From: SOJA01 sp964598485
GTDB taxonomy: Archaea > Thermoproteota > Bathyarchaeia > Bathyarchaeales > Bathycorpusculaceae
Assembly (NCBI GenBank): GCA_964598485.1
Contig: CAZRCD010000001.1
Span: 1-64,000, forward strand
Direction: 5' to 3'
DNA: 64,000 bases
Shown: in pieces, positions 54,036 through 63,891 of the stretch
Position numbering within the stretch: the stretch's first letter is position 1
Layout of the letters: each line of letters begins with the position of its first letter
Notes under the pieces: model-generated
Database searches by the model: none
What the model saw: the letters and a program-made list of their open reading frames with translations, nothing else
Told to the model about the DNA's origin: nothing
Program-made: the position numbers and the translations under genes

Positions 54036-55196
54036 CTATGCCGACGCCGTAAGAGAGTTAGATTTTGACTGATCCACGAAACCTTTCCAAGCAGCGACAT
54101 TTTGCCTAAACTTGTAAGCATTCTCTTTGGCAAATTTGGGTGCAAGAAATAGTAAAGCCCACAGTTCATTCTTGTACTGCTTATGTTTCGAAGGGTTAAG
54201 AAATAATTGGATAATAGATGCAAATAGCCATCTGAAAACGAAAAGGGTTATGAATGAATGCCCAGTTTTGGCGTGAGAGTAGACAAATCGAAAAATATCT
54301 CGGAGAACATTGGTGTTTGTGTGGTTTTGAGAAAACTCTCTTCGGTGGTCCACTATGAAGTGGTTGTCGCGAATGGCAATTTCGTTTTCGCCAAGAAAAC
54401 TTTTTAGATCCAGCGCGTATGCGTGGTCTTCACCTCTTGCAACATAAGGATCGAAGGGAACAACGTGGAAGACCTTCTTACTCAGGATAAGTGCGCCTCC
54501 TAACATGTGGGGGGGCATTATTTTGAATCGTTCTTTTTTAACCATAAATGATTTCCTTAGGAAGGCGTCCATTCCACGAAGAGTTCTGACTATTTTCTTT
54601 GAGATATGATGTTCAGAAGATTCTTTCTGTTCGAATTTCAAGAGATCCTTGTAAAGCCCAGAGACTGCTAGAATGATTTTTTGGTTTATTTTCGTTCCCA
54701 TCAATCGAAGCTGACTTTCAAGTCTTTCTGGACGGAGAATTAAACAGTCATCATCTAAGAACAAGATTATTTTTGGATTGAAGAATCTTACAGTGCAATA
54801 AATGCCCAGATTCCTGGCGGGAGAATAAGGTGCAAACTGTAAACCGCTACTTATCAGGTCTGATTTCAGTTTGTTTACTTCAAGGAATCGTTCTACATAC
54901 CGGCAAAACGGAGAGGATAACCCTGTACAATTTTTTATGAACTTCCTTTCGTTCGCGGTGAAATTTACTTTTTCCAGAGTTTTTTTAACATATCTTCCTG
55001 CTTGAAGGGAGCTAAATTGTTTAAATGGTATTGAATGCGATCGAAGAAAACTCCTAGTGTGCAGGAAATTACTAGTGTTACTATCGTCTATTATAACTAG
55101 CGAGAAGGAATCCAACTTTGCTTTAAGGATGGAATTTATTAGATTTCTTACCATTCGAGGGCGGTCTTTAGTTATGATTATGAATGTGACTTTCAT
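54036..55196 (-). CDS. GT-A glycosyltransferase (GT2-like)
   Basis: 386 residues. FIIITKDRPRMVRNLINSIL and LVIIDDSNTS start a GT-A fold; the metal motif is ILFLDDDCLIL; then MLGGALILSKKVFHVVPFDP and YVARGEDHAYALD. The PFDPYxxRGED stretch is shared with the enzyme at 58595, so the two are likely related. The end is basic with a hydrophobic stretch (ASIIQLFLNP). Likely acts on surface glycans; donor unknown. Confidence 0.85.
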   Translation of the reverse strand: MKVTFIIITKDRPRMVRNLINSILKAKLDSFSLVIIDDSNTSNFLHTRSFLRSHSIPFKQFSSLQAGRYVKKTLEKVNFTANERKFIKNCTGLSSPFCRYVERFLEVNKLKSDLISSGLQFAPYSPARNLGIYCTVRFFNPKIILFLDDDCLILRPERLESQLRLMGTKINQKIILAVSGLYKDLLKFEQKESSEHHISKKIVRTLRGMDAFLRKSFMVKKERFKIMPPHMLGGALILSKKVFHVVPFDPYVARGEDHAYALDLKSFLGENEIAIRDNHFIVDHRREFSQNHTNTNVLRDIFRFVYSHAKTGHSFITLFVFRWLFASIIQLFLNPSKHKQYKNELWALLFLAPKFAKENAYKFRQNVAAWKGFVDQSKSNSLTASA

Positions 55197-55290
55197 GAGT
55201 TACCACTACTAATGTAGTACGTTATCCATATAGTAATAGCTCTAGCTGGTATAGGTTGTGCAAACAAGATTTATACAATCATACAGGTTA

Positions 55291-55310
55291 CTTTTATAAA
55301 ATCTATAAAA
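55291..55310 (+). promoter_or_regulatory. Putative TATA box of the GT4-HAD-GpgS operon
   Basis: CTTTTATAAA at 55291-55300 followed by ATCTATAAAA lies about 45-60 nt before the start of the operon. Confidence 0.55.
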
Positions 55311-55351
55311 GTTTCCCTGCGTATGGTTTTGTGTAGGATAGGGTGTGGATT

Positions 55352-56482
55352 TTGCGAATAGCCTATGTTCGTTCCTCTTTGCATACTGGTTCTGGCTTAG
55401 TTAAGCACATAATGGAAATTGCCAGAAGAATAAAGCGTGCTGGAAACGAAGTGGCTATTATTTCTCGCGAAACCGAAATCAGATCGAAAGATGTACCAAT
55501 CTATGAATTGAGGTTTACAGGGGACAACATACCCTTCTTAAGAAATCTCATTTTTCCTTTCAAAAGTCTGAGGATTTTAGAGAAGTTTGACTTAATACAT
55601 ACTCAGTATCATCCAGGCATTTTTGTAGGTAACACCGCAACCAAGTTTCGGAAAAAACCACACGTATTTACCTACCATGGTTTCGCTCCAATAAGAACTT
55701 GGCGTAGCTCTAAGCAAAAACTGAAGATGATCGATCACAGACTGGGAACTTTTTTAGCCCTTCGTTCAAGAGTGCATAAGATAATCACTGTGAGCCACTT
55801 TTTGAAAGAAGGGTTGATAGAAAGGTATTTTGTCCAAGAAGATAAAATCCAGGTTATCTACAATGGAGTAGATACAGAAAGATTTAATCCCAACGTGGAC
55901 GGGAACAGTATAAGAAAGATTTACAAATTGGAAAACTGTCCAGTTGTTCTATATCTTGGCAGGTTAGCTCCGTATAAGGGCGTACAGTTCTTGATTGAGG
56001 CGATTCCAGAGGTTTTAAGAGAATTGCCTGAGGCTAAATTTTTGATAAGTGGAGCCATGCGTTACGATATACCGAACCTAAATAAACTGGTGAAGAGTTT
56101 GAAGGTAGAGAACTCGATTGTTTTCACCGGTTACGTTCCTGATGAAGACGTTCCCAAGCTTTACGCTTGTTGTGATGTGTTTTGTTATCCTAGTCTCTGG
56201 GAAGGGTTTGGACTGACACCCGCAGAAGCACAATCCTGCGGAAAACCTGTAGTAGCCTTCAATACTTGTGCCGTACCTGAGGTTGTTAAAAATAAGCACA
56301 CGGGATTGCTGGTGGAACCAAGAAACGTTGAAGCAATCGCAAAAGCACTAGTTTCTCTATTACAGAATAAAGAACTTCGCTTTCGTATGGGATTAGAGGC
56401 GAGGGAAAGAGTGTTGCAGCTTTTTTCTTGGGATAAGGCCGCGGAACAGACATTACAAATTTATCATGAGGTCCTTTCATGA
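55352..56482 (+). CDS. GT4 family glycosyltransferase
   Basis: 376 residues from TTG 55352 (a GTG at 55343 overlaps the GGGTG site). RIAYVRSSLHTGSGLVKHIM is a GT-B N-terminus; the linker is ITVSHFLKEGL and YNGVDTERFNPN; the C-terminal half has VLYLGRLAPYKGVQFLIEAI and the EX7E motif in PSLWEGFGLTPAEAQSCGKP. It moves a sugar from a nucleotide sugar to an acceptor. It overlaps the HAD gene by 4 nt, so the products likely serve one pathway. Confidence 0.92.
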   Translation: MRIAYVRSSLHTGSGLVKHIMEIARRIKRAGNEVAIISRETEIRSKDVPIYELRFTGDNIPFLRNLIFPFKSLRILEKFDLIHTQYHPGIFVGNTATKFRKKPHVFTYHGFAPIRTWRSSKQKLKMIDHRLGTFLALRSRVHKIITVSHFLKEGLIERYFVQEDKIQVIYNGVDTERFNPNVDGNSIRKIYKLENCPVVLYLGRLAPYKGVQFLIEAIPEVLRELPEAKFLISGAMRYDIPNLNKLVKSLKVENSIVFTGYVPDEDVPKLYACCDVFCYPSLWEGFGLTPAEAQSCGKPVVAFNTCAVPEVVKNKHTGLLVEPRNVEAIAKALVSLLQNKELRFRMGLEARERVLQLFSWDKAAEQTLQIYHEVLS

Positions 56483-57156
56483 GGTGGTTAGCTGTTTTAG
56501 ATATGGACGGAACTATTTTGGAGCGCCGTACAGTTGATGTGTTATGTGAAAAGTTGGATCTCACTGAGAAGCTGAGAGAAATCGATAGGAAATCTAAATC
56601 TATGGAAGCTTATGAAGTTAGTGCAAGAATTGCGGAGTTGTTTTCCGGCATTAAAGCTTCGAGAATGGAAGAAGTTTTTGACACCATAGTCCTTGTGAGA
56701 GGCGCAAGGGAGTTTGTAGATTTTCTTAGATCGAGGGATTTTGTGACCGCTATAGTGACCGATTCTTACGTTTTTTTGGCGTCTAGGCTTGCTCGAAAAC
56801 TAGATATAGACGCAGTGAGAGGTAACAAGTTAGAGTTGGTTAATGGAGTTGTAACGGGCAAGGTTACCATGCTGCTTGGATGGGAAGAAGAAAAACGGGA
56901 AAATTGTCGGAGAAAAGCTGTTTGTAAACTGCATGTGATGAATGATCTGATCAGGGAATATTCAATCCAAGGCAATAAAACCCTTGCTGTAGGCGACTCT
57001 CAAAACGATTTCTGCATAATTCAGAAAGCCCGAGTGGGAGTTGCTTTTAGACCTAAAAATGAGTCGATAATAAAAGTGGCGGACGTAGTTGTTCGAACAG
57101 ATTTTTACGACTTAATAAATCGATTGAAAACTTTTTTAGACGGGCTTAACAATTAG
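56479..57156 (+). CDS. HAD-superfamily phosphatase (SerB-like)
   Basis: 225 residues. Motif I DMDGTI at the N-terminus, motif II VTDSYV, motif IV AVGDSQNDFCI. The small helical cap and KLDLTEKLREIDRKS resemble phosphoserine phosphatase-type HADs. Set between a GT4 enzyme and a GpgS-like synthase, it is a good candidate for removing the phosphate from a glycosyl-3-phosphoglycerate or similar product. This is inferred from context. Confidence 0.85.
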   Translation: MRWLAVLDMDGTILERRTVDVLCEKLDLTEKLREIDRKSKSMEAYEVSARIAELFSGIKASRMEEVFDTIVLVRGAREFVDFLRSRDFVTAIVTDSYVFLASRLARKLDIDAVRGNKLELVNGVVTGKVTMLLGWEEEKRENCRRKAVCKLHVMNDLIREYSIQGNKTLAVGDSQNDFCIIQKARVGVAFRPKNESIIKVADVVVRTDFYDLINRLKTFLDGLNN

Positions 57157-57169
57157 CAAAGGGTATAAA

Positions 57170-58582
57170 ATGTTTTCAAAAGAAAGCAAAGTGTTAGATT
57201 TGGGTGATTACCAAAAATTCGACTTTGGAGATTGTATTAAAGAGAAATTTAACACTTCTGTGTTGGATGAAGGCGGATTATCTTCTCCTTTATCTATTTC
57301 TCTCGTTATTCCCACAAAATTTGAGGCCAAAGGCATTCTAGAAATTGAAGAAGATACGCTGCATCGAATCCTAGCGCAATGTAGCGAGTTGGTTGACGCT
57401 GGATACTTAGATGAAATAATCGTTATGGGCGCCACACAAGACGAAGAAGGAGAACCCGATTTTGGTATTCTCCAAAACATAGTGAAAATTGCTTATGAAG
57501 AACTTGGACTTTTCAAGGAGCAAGTTGACTTGCTTAACAAGTATGGAAGCCAAAATGAAAAAGCTAAACGAGGACTTATAGATTTCTTCTTGAAAGTGGT
57601 TCATCAATTTGACAAAAACCTCTCAAAGCTGCTTGCAAAATACGGCGTATTTGGTGCCACTGGATATTTCGGCATACTTCCAGGCAAAGGCTCCGGAATT
57701 TGGCTCTCAGTTCCCATCACGCAAGGGGACATCATATGTTTTGTCGACGCGGACATCATGAACTTCAAGAAAGAGTTCATCACTGGACTTTGCCACCCGA
57801 TCATTTACTCTTGGAAAATTCAGGAAGCAGCCGTAAAATTCGTTAAGGCACATTACACCAGGGTAACTGTCACTAAAACGGATCCTCAGACCACTATTCT
57901 TGGAGGACGCATCTGCCGTCTTCTCGCCGTTCCACTCTTGAAATCTATTGTGGATACTTTTAAGCTTTATGTTGGTCTAGAAAGTGTAAAATACCCTCTG
58001 GCTGGAGAGTTCGCTGTTTCCCGTGACATAATAGAGCAAATAAATTTTCCTAATACCTATGCAATAGAAACTTCTTTACTATTTCAAACATATGACTTAA
58101 TTGGCCCTTCATCGATAGCTCAACTGGACTTGGATATTTATCGGCATATAGGACAACCATTTGAAAACCTAGAAACAATGGCTTATCAAATAGTAGATTC
58201 GGCTCTCCGAGTAGTTGATGAAAAACTGAACAGACCATTAACAAACGAAGAAAAAGAGCAACTGATTGTTTCATATCAAGAAAATATCGACCGCCTCACA
58301 GGCGAATATAAGAAAACGGCTTTCCGCCTTAAGAAAACAGAAGAAAATATAATTTACTCTCAAGAGAGCGACATAGAGAAAATACAGTATCTGAAAAAAG
58401 TTATCCACGATGTTTTAACGGGAAAGTCGAAAGAAAGAAGACCCCGTTATTTTAGTTCTCCTTCTTGGAGAAGAATAAATGAAAGAACCGGAAACTATTT
58501 CGTTCTTAAAGAGATGCTTAGGCGCAGAACCAATCAAAGTACATGGTCCAGATTAAGGGAATGCGGGCTTCTAAAAAGATAG
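57170..58582 (+). CDS. Glucosyl-3-phosphoglycerate synthase-like glycosyltransferase
   Basis: 470 residues. After about 45 variable residues, ISLVIPTKFEAKG begins a GT-A fold; GKGSGIWLSV, DIICFVDADIMNF (metal motif) and YPLAGEFAVSRDI match GpgS/MpgS-type enzymes (GT81), which couple a nucleotide sugar with 3-phosphoglycerate. The neighbouring phosphatase fits the two-step synthesis of glucosylglycerate. A long helical C-terminal part (about 350-470) follows. Substrates are inferred, not shown. Confidence 0.8.
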   Translation: MFSKESKVLDLGDYQKFDFGDCIKEKFNTSVLDEGGLSSPLSISLVIPTKFEAKGILEIEEDTLHRILAQCSELVDAGYLDEIIVMGATQDEEGEPDFGILQNIVKIAYEELGLFKEQVDLLNKYGSQNEKAKRGLIDFFLKVVHQFDKNLSKLLAKYGVFGATGYFGILPGKGSGIWLSVPITQGDIICFVDADIMNFKKEFITGLCHPIIYSWKIQEAAVKFVKAHYTRVTVTKTDPQTTILGGRICRLLAVPLLKSIVDTFKLYVGLESVKYPLAGEFAVSRDIIEQINFPNTYAIETSLLFQTYDLIGPSSIAQLDLDIYRHIGQPFENLETMAYQIVDSALRVVDEKLNRPLTNEEKEQLIVSYQENIDRLTGEYKKTAFRLKKTEENIIYSQESDIEKIQYLKKVIHDVLTGKSKERRPRYFSSPSWRRINERTGNYFVLKEMLRRRTNQSTWSRLRECGLLKR

Positions 58583-58594
58583 AAGCAAGTAGAT

Positions 58595-59800
58595 TTATGA
58601 CGAACTCTCTAAGATATGTCTTAAGCCTTTATCGTCTCTAATTTTGGGCATGTAACTTGACCATTTCTTCTGGAACTCAAAGTAATCCAAGCAATGTTCT
58701 CTGGCGAAGCGAAGTGCAGATGGAATCTGACATATATTACGCATAAACTCTCTGAAGCTTTTCAGATTCTCCCATAGAACCGAATGCAAGCAGTTTAGAC
58801 AACTCGACGCCGCAAATTTGCAGACGGCTCTTGAACCTAAAAAGTAACCTGGATACGGTTTAAGCGCATCGATTGAGACACAGCTCATATCTCTGATATC
58901 TTTCCGAGAGAGCATTTTCTGTCTCATGTAAAGAAATCTATACAAGTCTTGTCTCATTTCAGACCATCGACTCTTCGTTTCTCCTGGAAGGTGTATCACC
59001 CTAAGTTTGGTGTCTAGCATAAATTTGAAGCCCAACATCTTAGTGTTCACAAGCAAATCCATGTCTTCCCCACGAGATATGTAAGGGTCAAAAGGAACAT
59101 TTTCGAACATTTTCCAGTGAAGAACCATGTTGCCACCGAATGCGAAAGTTGTTTCTATCAGCCGCCGTTGGCTCTCTATAATGTTAAAGGCTTCGTTCAT
59201 CTTTCTCTCCTTAGGCCAACCTGTTTTCCACCATGCTTTTGGGTCAACATCCAAGTGATAACCACCGTCTTTGTTTAGATAGTAACCAGCGATTCCGCCA
59301 AGTAATCTTTCGCCTACCTTCTCTCCAACATATTTTTGCGCTTTATGAAAGTATTTTTGATCATTGACAACCACGTCATCGTCCAAGAAAACAAGTATGT
59401 CTGAGTTCAGAATTTGGGCGACTGTTATGCCAATGTTGCGTACATTCGAGTACCCATAGAGACTGAGGAGCTGAGCTAAATTCTGATCCTTACAATTTAT
59501 TTTCGTCAAGGTGGCTGCTGAAAATTGCTTAATGCCAAAGCAGTTTTTGTAGTTGCTTAGGATTTTTTTGATTTTTTCTTTTGCCTTTTCTTCCAGTGCT
59601 TGATGGGTAACTGCAATTATTACGGTTATTGTCGTTGACTCTTCGGGTATATCTGTGCTTTTTAGACTGTTCAGCAGTCTTGGCAGAGTGCTTTGTGATT
59701 CTAGTGGCGTCGGGTGATCGTAAATGGCGTCGGGGGTCTTATTTTGGACTATGGGATTGGAGGAAGTCCAATAAGTGGGTATGACCACGGAAATTTTCAC
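58595..59800 (-). CDS. GT-A glycosyltransferase (GT2-like)
   Basis: 401 residues. ISVVIPTYWTSSN, then a long insertion, SDILVFLDDDVVVNDQKYF (metal motif), FAFGGNMVLHWKMFENVPF and PYISRGEDMDLLVNTKMLGF, then VIHLPG. Shares PFDPYxxRGED with the protein at 54036. It is followed (in transcription terms preceded) by the GT4 gene at 59830 with 29 nt between, so they form a minus-strand operon. Confidence 0.85.
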   Translation of the reverse strand: MKISVVIPTYWTSSNPIVQNKTPDAIYDHPTPLESQSTLPRLLNSLKSTDIPEESTTITVIIAVTHQALEEKAKEKIKKILSNYKNCFGIKQFSAATLTKINCKDQNLAQLLSLYGYSNVRNIGITVAQILNSDILVFLDDDVVVNDQKYFHKAQKYVGEKVGERLLGGIAGYYLNKDGGYHLDVDPKAWWKTGWPKERKMNEAFNIIESQRRLIETTFAFGGNMVLHWKMFENVPFDPYISRGEDMDLLVNTKMLGFKFMLDTKLRVIHLPGETKSRWSEMRQDLYRFLYMRQKMLSRKDIRDMSCVSIDALKPYPGYFLGSRAVCKFAASSCLNCLHSVLWENLKSFREFMRNICQIPSALRFAREHCLDYFEFQKKWSSYMPKIRDDKGLRHILESSS

Positions 59801-59829
59801 TAAAATGCCTCAACTATGGAATATTATCG

Positions 59830-61087
59830 TTAAAGTAGCGGCATTATCTTTTTGAGAACAATGGATTCCCAATCGTATTTCTCCACCACTTTGTCGAAAT
59901 TATTGTCAACAGTGCTTCCCAACATCAGTCGGTATATCCTAAAAGCAATATCCTCAGGTGGATTTTTCAAGTCGAACATGTAACCTTCTATGTCTTCTCT
60001 AATCAGCTCTTGAAAAGGCGGAATTCTTGAACAAAAAACCGGTTTCCTAGCTGCGCCAGCTTCTATTACCGGAAGCCCAAAACCTTCCTCCTTACTTGGA
60101 ATGAAAACAAGATCAGCTAGGTTATAAACATCTGCGACGCTCCATTTGACTATTTTGTTATTGGAAAACTGCCTCTTAAAGCTGATTAAATCATGGCAAA
60201 ATATAACAGAGTCCTGTAATCTCCGCATTTTTACGATTTTTCTAAGCTTAGCCTCATAAGCAACCGATTCGGGATCAGCACCAGGAGGTCCAGTGATCAG
60301 AAGCTTTATTTTCTTTCTCTTTCCAGAGATGTGAACCAACTCGTGAACCACATTAAGTGCCAGTTCGATATTCTTTCGAGGCAACACTCTTACAGGTGTG
60401 ACTACAATGAAATCATCAAACGAAAAACCAAGTCGCCTCATCAACTGTTTAGTGATTTCATCTATCTTCAAATATTCCTCCACACTAACACCATTAGAAA
60501 CTACTTTCATTCTGGAAATCATATAGGGTTCCTTTAGCGAAGCAAACTGTTTTGCCCTGAAAGACGTGGGTGTGACAAAAGTTATCCTTTTGTTTTTATG
60601 ATGAAGCAGCGTCAAAGGAAACTTATCAATAGAATCTTGCCATTCCTCCCTCACAAGAATCGTGTCGTGTAACCAAAAAATAAAACGCGTCTTCATATCA
60701 TCCGCAAGTTCATTAATGGCTGCGGTGGCTGCAAAGTTGAATGGCATAGAAGGAATATTATGAATGATGCAGGATTTAAGATCAGAAAAAAGTTTCCTCA
60801 ACTCTTGCTTTATGTCATCTTTTAGTTTTTCAAATTCTTCGATTTTCTTGTGTTTTTCAAGTATTTCCTTCTGCACTTTTTGAACTCGCGGGTTTTCCGG
60901 TGAAAGTAGTGGAACCTCAAATTCCTCTAGGTTTTTATAATTTAATCCTCCTCCACTTCCAAAGATTAGGCGGATATCGTAACCATGTTTAATTAGAATC
61001 CTTGAATGGTAATCGATCACGACTTCTACGCCTGCGACTTTCCTCGGCGGTGCGGTATAATGTACAATTCCTATTTTAGACGTTCAA
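59830..61087 (-). CDS. GT4 family glycosyltransferase with a disturbed 5' end
   Basis: The first usable start is GTG 61020 (396 residues), but the frame is open upstream and encodes KIGIVHYTAPPRKVAGVEV, the expected GT-B N-terminus. AGGAGG followed by TTG 61087 gives only N-V-stop; dropping one T there would restore the start. So either a non-standard start or a one-base change. Later motifs: SNGVSVEEYLK, VVTPVRVLPRKNIELALNVV, LLITGPPGADPESVAYEAKL, and the EX7E part FIPSKEEGFGLPVIEAGAAR. Coordinates take in the conserved N-terminus. Confidence 0.82.
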
Positions 61088-61206
61088 CCAGCCTCCTGAT
61101 TTCAGCTCTCTGGATTTACACTAACTAGATGGAAATACTACTAATAAAGTATTTAACAGATAATGTGTAAAACCTTGCTACAATTGTTCCTGTATGGGGC
61201 CTTGCT

Positions 61207-62445
61207 ATGAAAAAAGATAGTAATTCTACCTTATCATCTCATGCTTGGAAACATCTGAGAAACATCAAAACAGCTGATATCTTAGTTGGAATTCCATCTT
61301 ACAACAATGCTCATACGATTAACTACGTCATATATCAAGCCGCCAAAGGTCTCGAAACTGATTTTCCAAATCTGAAATCAGTAATTTTTGTTTCTGACGG
61401 CAATTCAACCGATGGAACCCTAGCAACAGTGGAGGCAACGCGTCTCCCTTTTCAAGTCGATGTCATTCCCGTCACTTATGTTGGCATCTCCGGAAAAGGT
61501 TCGGCTGTAAAAGCCATCTTCGAAGCTGCAAGATCTCTTGAAGTCAAGGCAGTTGCCCTCGTTGATTCGGATTTGCGCAGTATTACTCCAGAGTGGATTA
61601 GACTGTTGATTTCGCCTACGTTGACGGGAACTGGGCTTGTAACACCTTTCTACGTTAGACACAAGTATGACGGCACAATTACCAACTTTCTTTGTTATCC
61701 CGTTACTTCGAGTCTTTATGGCAAAGAAATTAGACAGCCGATAGGCGGGGATTTTGGGCTGTCAATAGAACTTGTTAAAGAACTTTTGGAATCCCCACTA
61801 TGGCAAACATCCTACGTACCACGTTTTGGGATAGACATATTTGAGACACATACTGCGTTAGCTAAGGGATTCGAGGTAAAACAAGCGTTTCTGGGAACTA
61901 AGGCTCATGACGCAAAGGACCCATCTAAGCATTTAGGATCTATGTTTAGGCAAGTAGTAGGCTCTATGTTTATTTGTATTGAACGTTACGAAAAGGTTTG
62001 GAAAGAAATTCGTAACTTTCGTACGGTGGAAATTGTAGGTGAGGAAAAATACGTGGGAACACCAGAAGCAGTCTCCATAGACCTACAAAATATTGTAAGA
62101 ATCTACAAAAGTGGTTTTGATAGTCATAGACGAATTTACCGAGCAATCTTAAGCAATGGTGTGTTTAAAGAGGTTGAAGAACTGAAAAAGATGGTTGATA
62201 TAAAGCCTTCTTTTCCACCAGAAACTTGGGCAAAGATAGTCTATTCATTTGTTGCTAACTTTAAAATTGGAGAACGGGCTAGAAGAGAAAATCTGCTGGA
62301 TGCCTTGCGAATACTTTGGATTGGAAAGGTTGCGACTTTTATAAAGGAAACATTGGAAGTGGATAATCAGAAAGCGGAAAAGAAGATTAAAGAAGAAGTA
62401 AGAGTTTTTGAAGGATTGAAACCTTACTTTTTAGACATTTTCTGA
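61207..62445 (+). CDS. Glycosyltransferase, GT-A (GT2/GT81-like)
   Basis: 412 residues. DILVGIPSYNNAHTINYVIY, VIFVSDGNSTDGTL, GKGSAVKAIFEAA, VALVDSDLRSITPEW (metal motif) and RQPIGGDFGLSIELVKELLE match GT-A enzymes near GpgS/mannosylglycerate synthase. A helical C-terminal third follows. It stands alone at the edge of the glycosyltransferase island, divergent from the GT4 gene. Confidence 0.85.
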   Translation: MKKDSNSTLSSHAWKHLRNIKTADILVGIPSYNNAHTINYVIYQAAKGLETDFPNLKSVIFVSDGNSTDGTLATVEATRLPFQVDVIPVTYVGISGKGSAVKAIFEAARSLEVKAVALVDSDLRSITPEWIRLLISPTLTGTGLVTPFYVRHKYDGTITNFLCYPVTSSLYGKEIRQPIGGDFGLSIELVKELLESPLWQTSYVPRFGIDIFETHTALAKGFEVKQAFLGTKAHDAKDPSKHLGSMFRQVVGSMFICIERYEKVWKEIRNFRTVEIVGEEKYVGTPEAVSIDLQNIVRIYKSGFDSHRRIYRAILSNGVFKEVEELKKMVDIKPSFPPETWAKIVYSFVANFKIGERARRENLLDALRILWIGKVATFIKETLEVDNQKAEKKIKEEVRVFEGLKPYFLDIF

Positions 62446-62872
62446 CAAGGAGCCTTTGTCATATGACTCTCTTACGATTTGGCGCGCCACTACGAATTTT
62501 AGCAATAAAATGGAGAAAATTCTCAGAATTAAGGAGCGCGCGGGGGAATTAAATAATTCTGCCTGATTCTGCCCCGTTGCTGCCCACCGGCTGATTTAAG
62601 TAGTGGATAAGCCTATTTCTGGGCGTGCACCGGGTGCACAGCCCAAAAACCGTCCATTTCCTCCCCGTTACCCGTCCAACGCGCCCCAGCAGGTGAAAAC
62701 TCAACAATTATTGAATTCACCCACGCGTGTTTTTCGCAAAAATGTCTTTTCCTGAAATCGATACACGCGCGCATATGCATGTGCCTATTAGTTAGTTTGG
62801 TTGCTAGCTATTTTCACAGTGAGAGGTCATGCGTGTGCATCAAGCAGTAATGGAACTAGAAGAAGAAACCAG
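62446..62872. other. Convergent spacer with hairpin
   Basis: No gene seen. Holds GGCGCGCC (62475-62482), a GAGCGCGCGGGGG run (from 62533), a strong hairpin GGGC-GTGCACC / GGTGCAC-A-GCCC at 62621-62644 and a CACGCGCGC run at 62764-62772. It is more GC-rich than the surroundings and could hide a small RNA, but nothing identifiable. Confidence 0.45.
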
Positions 62873-63805
62873 TTAATCAGGTATTTCTAGGCGCAACTGT
62901 GTCTTCAAACTCTTATACCGGTTTCTCACAGTGACTTCTGTTACTCCTGCAGCCTCAGCAATCTCCTTCTGTGTTTTCTTCTCATCGCTCTGCAAACAAG
63001 CAATATACAGTGCCGCAGCAGCCAAACCCGTTGGGTCCTTGCCAGCGGCAGCCCTTCTCCTCTTTGCTTCCCGAAGAATTTGTATGGCGAGTCCTTGGGT
63101 TTTACCAGAAATTTCTGTTCTTTCAGCAATCTTTGAGACGTAGGTAAGCGGGTCAGCTATGGGCATCTGTACATCAAGTTCACGAAGCAAAAGCCGATAA
63201 CAACGCGCAACGTCCTTCTTTTCAACTAAGCTGGCTTCCGCAATTTCGCGGAGGGTTCTCGGGGTTCCGCTTCGACGGCAAGCCGCATAAAGCGCAGCGG
63301 CAGAGATAGCTGCAATAGATCTGCCACGCACCAAACCCTTGTCCAAAGCCTTACGATAAATGACTGCAGCCTTTTCCTTGACAGGTCTAGGAATGTAGGT
63401 TTTGTCAGAAAGGCGATCCAGCTCCGTCATGGCCTGAGCGAGGTTTCTGTAAATTGAAGAGTTCATTCTTGAACGTATCTGCCATTTCCTTAATCGCCAC
63501 ATCTGAAGCCTTGTGGAAAGAGGAAGTTTACGTCCAAAGGCATCACGGTTCACGCGTCCTATGGTCGTGGACAACCCTTTATCGTAGACAGAATATGAAG
63601 TAGGCATCCCCACACGACTTCTAGACGCTTTTTCCTGTAGCGTGAAAGCCCGCCACTCTGGACCTTTATCCATCACTTGTTTCCGAAGAACTAGGCCGCA
63701 ATCTCCACAGATGGTCTCCCCCGTGTCATAGTCGCGGACAAGGTTTAAGCTACCGCATTCAGGACACTTTTCCACAGTTCGCAACAGGATTTCTTTTCTT
63801 TGCAT
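62873..63805 (-). CDS. tfb: Transcription initiation factor B (TFB), copy 2
   Basis: 310 residues. Zinc ribbon CPECGSLNL...CGDCG, reader region DKGPEWRAFTLQEK, two cyclin repeats (RSIAAISAAALYAACRRSG; PTGLAAAALYIACLQS) and the BRE helix TQKEIAEAAGVTEVTVRNRY. It is clearly related to copy 1 but distinct through the cyclin domains. Two TFBs allow promoter-specific initiation. Its own promoter has the composite element at 63892-63928. Confidence 0.96.
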   Translation of the reverse strand: MQRKEILLRTVEKCPECGSLNLVRDYDTGETICGDCGLVLRKQVMDKGPEWRAFTLQEKASRSRVGMPTSYSVYDKGLSTTIGRVNRDAFGRKLPLSTRLQMWRLRKWQIRSRMNSSIYRNLAQAMTELDRLSDKTYIPRPVKEKAAVIYRKALDKGLVRGRSIAAISAAALYAACRRSGTPRTLREIAEASLVEKKDVARCYRLLLRELDVQMPIADPLTYVSKIAERTEISGKTQGLAIQILREAKRRRAAAGKDPTGLAAAALYIACLQSDEKKTQKEIAEAAGVTEVTVRNRYKSLKTQLRLEIPD

Positions 63806-63891
63806 AATTTTCCACTCCGTGATTTTGACGCGAAAAAACCATCACTATTGTGGTTCTTCATCATGATCAGAATCAAAAACCGTACATCTGG

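Noticed and set aside
62621..62644. tRNA or known structured RNA at the GC-rich hairpin
   Set aside because: A single strong stem only; no cloverleaf or recognisable RNA family.
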